A stretch of DNA of 64,000 bases from Crocinitomicaceae bacterium (GCA_024643555.1 JAHEMQ010000117.1:1-64000); one strand, 5' to 3'. Shown: positions 49,502 to 58,492, numbered from the stretch's first letter. Notes: generated by a model not told the origin, from the letters alone. Translations and numbers: made by a program.

Positions 49502-52297
49502 ATGGCTTTTATTGAAAAACTTACACAGAAAATTCTATCGGAATATACCGATCTGGAAGAGTTAGTGGTTATTTTACCATCTGAAAGAGCCATTAAATAC
49601 TTGGGGAACGCTTTGTTTAAACAAAACAATGGACCTCTCATCGCACCGGAAATGATGACCATTGATCGATGGGTTCGTAGTCATTTCCCTACTATTATTG
49701 ATCCAACTCGACTATTGATCGTGCTGTTTGAATCATATTTGCAAACTGAGGAAGGCAAGGGCTGTACATTCGAATCATTTCTTACCTGGGGAGCCACGTT
49801 GCTGAGTGATTTCAGCGACCTCGATCGTTACTTGGTTGATCAATCCCAACTTTTCAAAAACCTCAAATCCATCAAAGAATTAGAGAGTTGGCACATAGAT
49901 GAAGAAGAGTACAGCGAATCGCAACGAAAATTCATGGCCTTTTGGGAGCAAATCCCCAAATTACATGAGCGTTTAATGGCACATTTGAAGGAGCGTGGAC
50001 AATTAACCTTGTCACAGGCGTATCGAGCTTTAGCGGAAAAAACCCACACGTTTGTAGCGGAAGATAAACAATTCATTTTTGCAGGTTTCAATGCACTTTC
50101 GAAAGCAGAACTGCAACTCATTAAGAATTTGCAAAAAAGAGAACAAGCAACATTCATTATGGATGCCGATCACTATTACTTCAACAACGAGCACCATGAA
50201 GCAGGTTCCTTTTTACGTCATGACCTTGCATTTTTAGGACTAAAAAATGCTGATTTTATCGTCGATGAACTTCGGCATAAAAAACTTGACATTTCCGTGA
50301 TCGAATGCGCGCAACACACCGGGCAAATCAAAGTAGCTGCCACTGAAATTGCCAAATTAAGTCCTTCAGAATTGGATGAAACCTTAGTTTTATTAGCTGA
50401 TGAATCCTTGATTCACTCCTTTGTAAAAAACATACCTGTTCAAGTTGGGAAAGCGAACATCACATTAGGTCTTCCCTTGCAACAAACGCCCATAAAATCT
50501 TGGATTGAACTTTTGTTTACCATACAAGAAAACAAACGACGATTTAAAACAAAAGCACTTTATTTTAAAGATTTTCAACGCATTTTAAACCATGTTTTTT
50601 GTCTCGCTTCCTTACCAGAGGATGAAAAAAAAGAATTGACAAAAATAGAACAAGAAAGCATCCGTAAAAACAAAGTTTTTCAATTAGTTGAACGCCTAAA
50701 CTTACCACCTCAAGCAAAGGAAATCATCGAATTGAGCACGATGGACTGGCAAGATGACTGGGGATTAGCATTACAGCAAATTCGAAAATTAGGGGCCATT
50801 TTTATGCACTCCTTTGGCAAAGCGCATGAATTCGAAAAAACCGCCGTACAAGTTTTTGACCAATCCATGCGTGGATTTGAACGAATCGTAAAGGATGGCA
50901 TACCAAAAATGGAAATGCGCAGTTTTAAATTATTGCTGAACCAACATTGGTCTGGTGTAACAATCGCCTTTCATGGAAATCCGACAAATGGTTTACAAAT
51001 CATGGGACTGCTTGAAACCAGAATGCTTGATTTTAAAACATTAATTGTACTCGGACTAAACGAAGGGAAATTGCCGAATAACAATCCCATTCGCACCCTC
51101 ATTCCAATGGATTTAAGATCCGCATTTGAACTCCCTTCCACGCGCGAAAAGCAAGGACTATTTGCGCATCACTTTTATCGCCTTCTTCATCAGGCTGAAC
51201 GAGTAATTGCCACATATACAGCCTCCGCAGAACAAATTGGGAGCAATGAGGCCAGTCGTTATTTGATGCAACTCGAACTAGAATTGACACAAATTAACAA
51301 AAACATCACTTGGAATAAGTACTTCTATCATGTTCCATTCTCTGAACAAGTTAGTTCCCATGCAACGCGAATTGAAAAATCTGCGGATATCATTGATCGT
51401 CTAAATGAATTTCTCAAAAAACCTTTATCAGCTTCCGCGCTGAATAAATTCATGTCTTGTCCTCTCGATTATTACTACCGATACATCGTTGAATTTGGCG
51501 AGGACAAAGATGTGGAAGAAGAACTTGAGAACAATACCTTTGGAACCTTAATTCACGGTACATTGGAAGAGCTTTTCAAGCCCTTTGCTCAACGTGATAA
51601 GCAGGGCGTATTTGTACAGCCAGCTCCTCCTCCCGTAAAGGAAAAAGACATCTTAAAAATGCTCGCGACGTTCGAAGGAATTTTATACAACGCCTTCTTG
51701 AAACAATTTGATCAAGACGCAACCTTATTCAAAACAGGGAAAAATCGCTTAAGTTACGAGATGGCACTAACCATTACTAGAAATGTTCTTGAGAAAGAAC
51801 TTCAGTTTGTTCAGTCCTCTTCAGAGCCACTGTACATCGAACAAATTGAAGCAGAAATGTTTGCTGAAATCGAGGTGCCCATTCAGGGCGAAAAACGAAA
51901 ATTAACCTTTAAAGGCTATATCGATCGCATCGATCGCATCGGCGATACATACCGGGTCATTGACTATAAAACGGGTAAAGTCAAAAAAGATGACGTCCAG
52001 TTTAAACTCAATAAAAATGGACTAATTCCTGCATTCACCTCTTGCAAACATGCTTTTCAATTAACCCTTTATTGCCTGTTTTTCAAAGAAAGGTATGGGC
52101 ATTTGCCGAACGAAGCGAAAATTAGTTCGATGATAAACATCAAGGAAGAATTTAATTTAAATTATAACGATGGTTCCTTAGAGGAAATGATTCCACTGTT
52201 AACAGACTTGTTAGGTGAAATCATGGAATCTCTTTTCGATACCGAAACAGCGTTCGAGCATGATCCGGAATCCAAATATTGTATTTACTGTTCTTAA
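49502..52297 (+). CDS. PD-(D/E)XK nuclease family protein (AddB-like)
   Basis: LSASALNKFMSCPLDYYYRYIVEFGEDKDVEEELENNTFGTLIHGTLEELF; YRVIDYKTGKVKK; C-terminal SKYCIYCS. Confidence 0.9.
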   Translation: MAFIEKLTQKILSEYTDLEELVVILPSERAIKYLGNALFKQNNGPLIAPEMMTIDRWVRSHFPTIIDPTRLLIVLFESYLQTEEGKGCTFESFLTWGATLLSDFSDLDRYLVDQSQLFKNLKSIKELESWHIDEEEYSESQRKFMAFWEQIPKLHERLMAHLKERGQLTLSQAYRALAEKTHTFVAEDKQFIFAGFNALSKAELQLIKNLQKREQATFIMDADHYYFNNEHHEAGSFLRHDLAFLGLKNADFIVDELRHKKLDISVIECAQHTGQIKVAATEIAKLSPSELDETLVLLADESLIHSFVKNIPVQVGKANITLGLPLQQTPIKSWIELLFTIQENKRRFKTKALYFKDFQRILNHVFCLASLPEDEKKELTKIEQESIRKNKVFQLVERLNLPPQAKEIIELSTMDWQDDWGLALQQIRKLGAIFMHSFGKAHEFEKTAVQVFDQSMRGFERIVKDGIPKMEMRSFKLLLNQHWSGVTIAFHGNPTNGLQIMGLLETRMLDFKTLIVLGLNEGKLPNNNPIRTLIPMDLRSAFELPSTREKQGLFAHHFYRLLHQAERVIATYTASAEQIGSNEASRYLMQLELELTQINKNITWNKYFYHVPFSEQVSSHATRIEKSADIIDRLNEFLKKPLSASALNKFMSCPLDYYYRYIVEFGEDKDVEEELENNTFGTLIHGTLEELFKPFAQRDKQGVFVQPAPPPVKEKDILKMLATFEGILYNAFLKQFDQDATLFKTGKNRLSYEMALTITRNVLEKELQFVQSSSEPLYIEQIEAEMFAEIEVPIQGEKRKLTFKGYIDRIDRIGDTYRVIDYKTGKVKKDDVQFKLNKNGLIPAFTSCKHAFQLTLYCLFFKERYGHLPNEAKISSMINIKEEFNLNYNDGSLEEMIPLLTDLLGEIMESLFDTETAFEHDPESKYCIYCS

Positions 52298-52306
52298 GCA
52301 TAAAAA

Positions 52307-52355
52307 AACCTGAAAAGAAACAAAGGAATACATTCGCTTTCTATCTTTTCAGGTT
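52307..52355 (+). terminator. Hairpin downstream of the PD-(D/E)XK gene
   Basis: 12-bp inverted repeat AACCTGAAAAGA...TCTTTTCAGGTT, 25-nt loop. Confidence 0.55.
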
Positions 52356-52414
52356 ACTGCAAGTTAAATAAAACCAAAACTGAACAAACGTTTTTGTTCC
52401 GCTGTGATTAAGAC

Positions 52415-52438
52415 GGCAACACCTAAAAAAAGGTTGCC
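52415..52438 (-). terminator. Hairpin downstream of 52448 minus-strand gene
   Basis: GGCAAC...GTTGCC inverted repeat with A-rich loop. Confidence 0.45.
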
Positions 52439-52447
52439 TTGGTTTTA

Positions 52448-52807
52448 TTAATATAATTCAGCTTTCAAAGCAGTACGATAATCCTTCATTTCTTCACGAT
52501 TAATTTTGTGGTCTGCATTTTTCAACAAATTCAATAGGTACAATAAATTCTCTTGGTCCTCGATTTCAATTGGGTATTCGTTTCCTTCCTCGTCTTCGTC
52601 ATATTGGGCTTGCACATCAAAACATTCGTTTTCTGTTAAAAACTCGTAGGTAAGGCGCAACAATTTAACAACTAAAGGATCTTGCTCAAGCAACGCCATT
52701 TCACGCAATGCTTTCAAATCTTCTACTAAATTTGAAGCAGTCACACCACTTTTTTCAACATTTGCGATGATTGCATCTAATTTTTGATTTGCTAGTCCAG
52801 TTTTCAT
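52448..52807 (-). CDS. Hypothetical protein
   Basis: MKTGLANQKLDAIIANVEKSGVTASNLVEDLKALREMA; ATG at 52807 preferred because track TTG 52828 lies in a TAAATTTG box. Confidence 0.8.
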   Translation of the reverse strand: MKTGLANQKLDAIIANVEKSGVTASNLVEDLKALREMALLEQDPLVVKLLRLTYEFLTENECFDVQAQYDEDEEGNEYPIEIEDQENLLYLLNLLKNADHKINREEMKDYRTALKAELY

Positions 52808-52909
52808 GTATTCAATTTTGATGGACAAATTTAGTGGAAATCCTTGAAATATTCATGCATACATCCATAACAATCTGTGAAAAGCCGTTTTCCGAGCAAA
52901 AAGAAATCC

Positions 52910-52917
52910 TATTTTTG
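52910..52917 (+). promoter_or_regulatory. -7 box TATTTTTG 4 nt upstream of LysE-family ATG
   Basis: TATTTTTG-TTGT-ATG. Confidence 0.6.
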
Positions 52918-52921
52918 TTGT

Positions 52922-53587
52922 ATGCATTTCTTTATTCAAGCTTTTAGTATCGGGTTTTTATTGAGCGTCATGATTGGCCCTATTTTCTTTTTGTTACTTG
53001 AGACAAGTATTACAAAAGGATTTAGGTCGGCCTTAGCACTCGATTTTGGTGTCTTAATCAGCGATGTCATCTATGTACTAATAGCGGTAATGTTCGTCGA
53101 ACAAATCAAAGGACTAATTGCCGGAAATAAATTGATGTTCAGCGTCATTGGTGGAAGTATCTTTGTCATTTACGGACTCGTGAGTTTATTCAAAAAAGTA
53201 GCGTTAACGGATAGTCAGTCATTGGAAGGAATGGATGCTAAATTTCAACTGCCCTCCGCCCAAAAAAACCGCAAAGACTATGTGTTTCTGGGATTAAAAG
53301 GATTTTTACTGAATTTCGCGAATCCAATGGTTATTTTCTACTGGGTGAGTGTGGCTTCAGTTGCCAATAACGCCGTTCCGGATGAACACGGCACAACTTG
53401 GGCTTTTATTTTTCTTGGGATTGTTTTATTGACTTTTTTCAGTGTGGATGTCTTAAAAATTATCGCTGCAAAAAAGATTCGCCCACTGGTTAATCAAACC
53501 TTATTGAATGGGCTTAATCGCTTAATCGGTATCGTGTTCGTTTTATTTGGAGTGTTTTTAATCCTTCAGTTCTTTTTGAAGAAATAA
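52922..53587 (+). CDS. LysE family translocator
   Basis: MHFFIQAFSIGFLLSVMIGPIFFLLLETSITKGFRSALALDFGVLISDVIYVLIA; start at second Met. Confidence 0.9.
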   Translation: MHFFIQAFSIGFLLSVMIGPIFFLLLETSITKGFRSALALDFGVLISDVIYVLIAVMFVEQIKGLIAGNKLMFSVIGGSIFVIYGLVSLFKKVALTDSQSLEGMDAKFQLPSAQKNRKDYVFLGLKGFLLNFANPMVIFYWVSVASVANNAVPDEHGTTWAFIFLGIVLLTFFSVDVLKIIAAKKIRPLVNQTLLNGLNRLIGIVFVLFGVFLILQFFLKK

Positions 53588-53590
53588 ACT

Positions 53591-55294
53591 ATGAGAATTT
53601 TACTCGCTTTTTTCTTTTTGATTATTACAAGTATCGTATTTGGACAAAAGGTTCTGAAAGAGAATTTAAGTCCAAAAGTTCGTATTTACTGGGATGCCAA
53701 TAACAAGCACCTTCAAGGAACTGGTTCTTATTTCACAAGTGCTGCAAGTCCAAAAACGACAGAAAAACATGGCAAATGGGTGTTTTATTCCTACGATGGC
53801 GTTTTAGAAGAGGAAAGTAATTATTACCGAGATCGCTTATTAGGTAAACGCTTATTTTACTACCCCAATAAACAAGTAAAAGAGGAATCTTATTTCAAAT
53901 TTAATGTCCCGGACAGTTTGTTTTTTCAGTGGAATCAAAATGGAAAATTAATCACGAAGGGGCAATTCGAATTGGGAAGTCCTGTTGGGGAATGGCAGTA
54001 TTATTTTGATGATGGTCGCGAAAAATCAATTGAAAAGGTCGTGAATGATACGGTTTATTTGATGGCCAGTTGGGAAGAAAATGAAGCACACAAACAAACC
54101 GTCATCAATGGAAATGGCTCCATCGACGAAAGATACATCAGTGGTGGTATCAAGGCCCACTATACGTTTAAAAATGGTCTGAAAAATGGTCCATTCGAAG
54201 AACGAACCGCAAATGGCGTGCTGTCCGTCAGTGGATCCTTTTTAAATGGAAAAAAAGACGGAACTTGGGAATTTTATGAATACCAAGGCATATTGGAGAA
54301 AAGGATTTCCTATTTAGCAGATTCCTTGGATGGAGCTTATCAGGTTTTTGACTTGAATGGCGATACCTTGACCTCAGGGACTTACACGAATGGTAAAAAA
54401 CATGGATTTTGGATGTGGAATACTCCGGAAAAGCGCTTAGAAATGAGTGGGTACTTTCAAATGGACAAACAAGATAGTATTTGGCATTACTATTTTCCGA
54501 CAGGAGAGTTATCTTATGTAGCGCACTACAAGGACGGATTAAAAACAGGTGAATGGAATTATTATTATCCAAATGGAGCCAATTACCGCAAAGGGAATTA
54601 CCTGAATGATCAACGTGAAGGAAATTGGCAAACATGGTATGAAGATGGTGTTTTACTCATGAATGGAAATTACACCAAGGGAAAAGAACAAGGTGTTTGG
54701 TATAATTACTGGGAGAATGGCGCCTTAAAAAACAAAGCGGAATTTAAGGATGGTCTCATGAACGGAACATGGCTTTCCTATACTCCAGAAAGCGTTCTTT
54801 CGATGTCCGGCAAGTATAAAAAAGGATTTAAAGTGGGTACATGGGAAAGTTACTACAACAATGGCCGACTGAAAGAAAAAGTAAATTACAAGATTTTCAC
54901 GGAAACCAATGTGACCAATGACATGGCCATTATGGGATTAAAAGAAACCGTGAGTGATTATCATGGTAAATTTCAGGCTTACTCTCAGAAGGATTTTTCG
55001 CTGAAATCGGAAGGCAAATATTACAAAGGAATGAAACACGGTCAATGGTTCGACTATTATCCGGGAGGAGTTATTCCAACCATCATTTCAGAATACCGCT
55101 ATGGAAAATTAGACGGTGTATTTAAACAATTAGATCCACGAGGTAGGGTCGTATATGAAATCCATTATAAAAATGGTTTGAAACACGGGCCATTTATCGT
55201 TTACGGAGAGAATGGAAACATTGTCTCACAAAAAGAGTTTCGTTTCGGAAAAGAAGTATCGCGCGGAGGATCCGGAGCCTTATTTACTCCCTAA
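53591..55294 (+). CDS. Secreted MORN/YwqK-type repeat protein
   Basis: Signal peptide ending VFG|QK; many ~23-aa repeats of form G+Y..G+..G.W..Y..NG.L (e.g. GNYLNDQREGNWQTWYEDGVLLMNGNYTKGKEQGVWYNYWENGAL). Confidence 0.9.
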   Translation: MRILLAFFFLIITSIVFGQKVLKENLSPKVRIYWDANNKHLQGTGSYFTSAASPKTTEKHGKWVFYSYDGVLEEESNYYRDRLLGKRLFYYPNKQVKEESYFKFNVPDSLFFQWNQNGKLITKGQFELGSPVGEWQYYFDDGREKSIEKVVNDTVYLMASWEENEAHKQTVINGNGSIDERYISGGIKAHYTFKNGLKNGPFEERTANGVLSVSGSFLNGKKDGTWEFYEYQGILEKRISYLADSLDGAYQVFDLNGDTLTSGTYTNGKKHGFWMWNTPEKRLEMSGYFQMDKQDSIWHYYFPTGELSYVAHYKDGLKTGEWNYYYPNGANYRKGNYLNDQREGNWQTWYEDGVLLMNGNYTKGKEQGVWYNYWENGALKNKAEFKDGLMNGTWLSYTPESVLSMSGKYKKGFKVGTWESYYNNGRLKEKVNYKIFTETNVTNDMAIMGLKETVSDYHGKFQAYSQKDFSLKSEGKYYKGMKHGQWFDYYPGGVIPTIISEYRYGKLDGVFKQLDPRGRVVYEIHYKNGLKHGPFIVYGENGNIVSQKEFRFGKEVSRGGSGALFTP

Positions 55295-56062
55295 TTCCTC
55301 AATAAACAAAGTCAATTCAATAAAGTCATCTACACTGAGACGTTCCGGCCTTTGTGTGACAAATTTATCCGGAAGTTGTGCGTCGTGCGTCAATGATTTG
55401 ATGGAATTTCGCAAGGTCTTCCGACGTTGCTGAAATGCTGTTTTTACGACACGCATAAATAATTTTTCATCACAAGGCAAAGACTCACGCTCATTTCGAA
55501 CACAACGAATGACACCCGATTTGACTTTTGGGGGCGGAATAAACACATGTTCATCCACAGTAAAACAATAGCTTATCTCATAAAATGCCTGCATGAAAAC
55601 ACTTAGAATTCCATATTCTTTTGACCCTGGCTTTTCAGCAATGCGAACTGCCACTTCCCGTTGGAACATCCCCATGATTTCGGGGATTTGATTGCGGTAC
55701 TCCAAACATTTAAAAAGGATTTGAGAAGAAATGTTGTACGGAAAATTTCCCGCTACAATGAATGGTTCTTCTCCCATGATTTCGCTTAAATCTTGACGCA
55801 AAAAATCAGCATAGATAATACGATCGCCCATCAAGGGATATTTCTGATGTAAATATTCAATCGATTCCGCATCAATGTCAACCAAAAACAATTCAATGTC
55901 CTCATGTGACTTCAAAAAATCGGTCAAGGCACCCATGCCAGGTCCAATCTCTAATACGCGCTTACAACCGCGATGAAAACTCACTTGTTTCGCGATTTTT
56001 TCACAAGTTTCTAGGTCCTTAAGAAAATGTTGTCCGAGGTGTTTTTTAGGTTTAACGTTCAT
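55280..56062 (-). CDS. rsmA: 16S rRNA (adenine(1518)-N(6)/adenine(1519)-N(6))-dimethyltransferase
   Basis: KKHLGQHFLKDLETCEKIA, VLEIGPGMGALTDFL, VAGNFPYNISSQILFK. Confidence 0.97.
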   Translation of the reverse strand: MNVKPKKHLGQHFLKDLETCEKIAKQVSFHRGCKRVLEIGPGMGALTDFLKSHEDIELFLVDIDAESIEYLHQKYPLMGDRIIYADFLRQDLSEIMGEEPFIVAGNFPYNISSQILFKCLEYRNQIPEIMGMFQREVAVRIAEKPGSKEYGILSVFMQAFYEISYCFTVDEHVFIPPPKVKSGVIRCVRNERESLPCDEKLFMRVVKTAFQQRRKTLRNSIKSLTHDAQLPDKFVTQRPERLSVDDFIELTLFIEELGSK

Positions 56063-56376
56063 GGTGCTTTGAATTCTTCAATGACCGTTAATAGGGTTCT
56101 AAATGCAACGAATTTTCCGCCGAAATGCTGTGCATGATCTTGTTGTAACCTTGGCGCATGTTTTTCCTGATATTCATCCATTTTGTCTTGACTTGGCGCC
56201 AAATAGAGAAATGAATAAGCGGAACCACCCTCCTCCTCAGCTTGGATTCTGGAAATGCGGCATTCGAGGAAGCATCCTGTTTCCATGACTTGAGGAATGT
56301 GTGTTTTGCGCATCCATTCGAGCCATTCTCCTTCTATTTCAAGATCAATGCTCACTGTTACGTTATATAATACCAT
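56059..56376 (-). CDS. DUF4286 family protein
   Basis: MVLYNVTVSIDLEIEGEWLEWMRKTHIPQVMETGCFLECRISRI; overlaps rsmA start by 4 bp. Confidence 0.88.
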   Translation of the reverse strand: MVLYNVTVSIDLEIEGEWLEWMRKTHIPQVMETGCFLECRISRIQAEEEGGSAYSFLYLAPSQDKMDEYQEKHAPRLQQDHAQHFGGKFVAFRTLLTVIEEFKAP

Positions 56377-56380
56377 AGTG

Positions 56381-56388
56381 CAAAATTA
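56381..56388 (-). promoter_or_regulatory. -7 box TAATTTTG 4 nt upstream of DUF4286 ATG
   Basis: TAATTTTG-CACT-ATG on minus strand. Confidence 0.6.
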
Positions 56389-56499
56389 AAAAACTTGAGA
56401 AGATACTTCCGTATGCACATACAATATTCGCAAATTCCTTCGTTTAATGATGATAATTACAAAAAACCCTATATTTGAACCAATTAATTAACAGAAACT

Positions 56500-57255
56500 A
56501 TGAAAAAACTTTTGATTCTCTCGCTTTCAACATTCTTGTTGAATGCTGCATCTTGGGCTCAGTCGTGTACACCAGGAGCAAACTATGTCGATTCAACTTA
56601 TGGTGTTTGGCCAGATACAACACAAAACTTACCTCCCGCATTGGTAAATGTTGCCTATTCCACCGATGTTAACTTTAAGGTTCCAGCTACTGTTACTGCC
56701 GAATTGGATGCAACTGGGCAGTTTGTAGGTTCTCCTATTCAAGGATTTACGGTAACTGGATTAACCGGACTCCCATCTGGATACAACTATGCTTGTAACA
56801 TCAGCAGTTGTACTTATGCTGGTGGAGCAAATGGTTGCGCAAACATTTATGGTACTACCGCTACAGCAGGAACGTATCCAATTACAATTGAGGTTACCGC
56901 TACCGTTTTAGTTACCCTTTTCCCAGGTTTACCACCAACTCCGGTTACACAATCGGTATCTTTTCCAGGTTACAAAATCATCGTGGGAACAGCCGGGGTT
57001 ATTGAAGGCATCATCTATCCGATTTCAGTGAGTCCAAATCCTGCAAATTCCATGATTACTGTTAATGGAATTACTTCAGCCATGAATGCTACAGAAATGG
57101 TTTTGTCGAATGTGGAAGGAAAAATCATTGAAAAAAGAAATCTTGACTCGAATTCAAATTTAACTTTTGATTTAAATGGTTTAAATACAGGAATCTATTT
57201 CATCCATGTTTCACACACGAATGGTGTGGAAACTGTGAAATTTATGAAAAACTAA
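56500..57255 (+). CDS. Secreted protein with T9SS type A sorting domain
   Basis: Signal peptide ending SWA|QS; SPNPANSMITVNGITSAMNATEMVLSNVEGKIIEKRNL...GIYFIHVSHTNGVETVKFMKN. Confidence 0.88.
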   Translation: MKKLLILSLSTFLLNAASWAQSCTPGANYVDSTYGVWPDTTQNLPPALVNVAYSTDVNFKVPATVTAELDATGQFVGSPIQGFTVTGLTGLPSGYNYACNISSCTYAGGANGCANIYGTTATAGTYPITIEVTATVLVTLFPGLPPTPVTQSVSFPGYKIIVGTAGVIEGIIYPISVSPNPANSMITVNGITSAMNATEMVLSNVEGKIIEKRNLDSNSNLTFDLNGLNTGIYFIHVSHTNGVETVKFMKN

Positions 57256-57270
57256 TTTTTTCGAACTCAC

Positions 57271-57306
57271 AAAAAAGGGAGGCTTTTATTAAGTCTCCCT
57301 TTTTTT
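57271..57306. terminator. Bidirectional intrinsic terminator between convergent genes
   Basis: AAAAAAGGGAG...CTCCCTTTTTT between + stop 57255 and - stop 57305. Confidence 0.85.
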
Positions 57307-57919
57307 ATTTGTAAAAGTGCATGTCCATGATGTATTTGTAAACGGGTTCCGTCAGCAAATACCTCACATCCTTTCCTTCCTTAATGGATTGACGAATGAA
57401 ACTTGCCGAAACCTTCATGATAGGTGCATCGTCGCAAAAAATCACCTTTTCCGAATTACGATACGGATGATCGACCGTTCCTTTTTGAGCGATGACCTCT
57501 GCTTCCTCCGAGCTTGTGAGCACACGTGGGTAGACATATATCATGTGTTTCGCTAGGATCACCTCATGATTATACCATTTATGAAAGGTCCGAAGGTTAT
57601 CTTCACCCATAATCAAGGAAAAAGTATGCTGCGGATATTTTTCTTGTAGATGGGTCAGTGTTGAAATGGTATAATTTGGCTTCGGCAGATGAAATTCCAC
57701 ATCTGAAGCACGCAGTTTTGTGTTGTCTTCAATGGCCTCACGAACAATGCTTAAACGATGAGCGTCCTTCAATAAGGTAGACTTATCCTTTAGTGGATTT
57801 TGCGGTGTTACAACCAACCAAACTTGATCTAGGTCGGTATGATCTGCCATGAAATTGGCAATGATTAAATGTCCCACATGAATGGGATTAAACGTCCCAA
57901 AATACAAGCCTATGTTCAT
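57305..57919 (-). CDS. nadD: Nicotinate-nucleotide adenylyltransferase
   Basis: NIGLYFGTFNPIHVGHLIIANFM, SFSLIMGEDNLRTFHKW, VSASFIRQSI. Confidence 0.95.
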   Translation of the reverse strand: MNIGLYFGTFNPIHVGHLIIANFMADHTDLDQVWLVVTPQNPLKDKSTLLKDAHRLSIVREAIEDNTKLRASDVEFHLPKPNYTISTLTHLQEKYPQHTFSLIMGEDNLRTFHKWYNHEVILAKHMIYVYPRVLTSSEEAEVIAQKGTVDHPYRNSEKVIFCDDAPIMKVSASFIRQSIKEGKDVRYLLTEPVYKYIMDMHFYK

Positions 57920-58491
57920 ACTGCGATAAAGGTTTCTATTTTCTGTTTCACTGCCGCAATGGCTTGTTGTAAGTCATCATTGACAATCACGAAGTCAAAT
58001 CCATTTGCTTGGTCAATTTCAAATTTCGCTTTCGACAAACGCATGGCTATTTTCTCATCGCTGTCCGTATTTCGATGGCGAAGACGTCTTTCCAACTCTT
58101 CAATAGAAGGAGGTTTCACAAAGATGCTCAAGGCGCGTTCACCCATGATTTTCTTTAAGTTCAGTCCGCCGACAACATCCACATCAAAAATCACAATTTG
58201 ACCTTGACTCCAGATACGTGTTAATTCGGATTTAAGTGTCCCATAATACATCCCTTCATATACTTCCTCCCATTCTAGAAAAGCATCTTCTGCCATCTTT
58301 TCTTCAAATCCTTGTTTCCCTAAAAAATAATAATCTTTACCGTCTATTTCTTGTCCACGTGGATCGCGTGAACAGGCGGAAATTGAAAATGAAAGCTGTT
58401 TCACTTCTTGCAGAATGGCCTGAACAATTGTTGTTTTACCTGCGCCTGAAGGAGCTGAAATAATGATGCACTTTTCGTTCATGACAATCAA
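57916..58491 (-). CDS. gmk: Guanylate kinase
   Basis: CIIISAPSGAGKTTIVQAIL, SACSRDPRGQEIDGKDYYFL. Confidence 0.96.
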   Translation of the reverse strand: MIVMNEKCIIISAPSGAGKTTIVQAILQEVKQLSFSISACSRDPRGQEIDGKDYYFLGKQGFEEKMAEDAFLEWEEVYEGMYYGTLKSELTRIWSQGQIVIFDVDVVGGLNLKKIMGERALSIFVKPPSIEELERRLRHRNTDSDEKIAMRLSKAKFEIDQANGFDFVIVNDDLQQAIAAVKQKIETFIAV

Positions 58492-58492
58492 C

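Noticed and set aside
51914-51945. Short tandem DNA repeat TCGATCGCATCGATCGCATCGG
   Set aside because: Encodes IDRIDRIGD inside the conserved nuclease core of the PD-(D/E)XK protein; explained by protein sequence.
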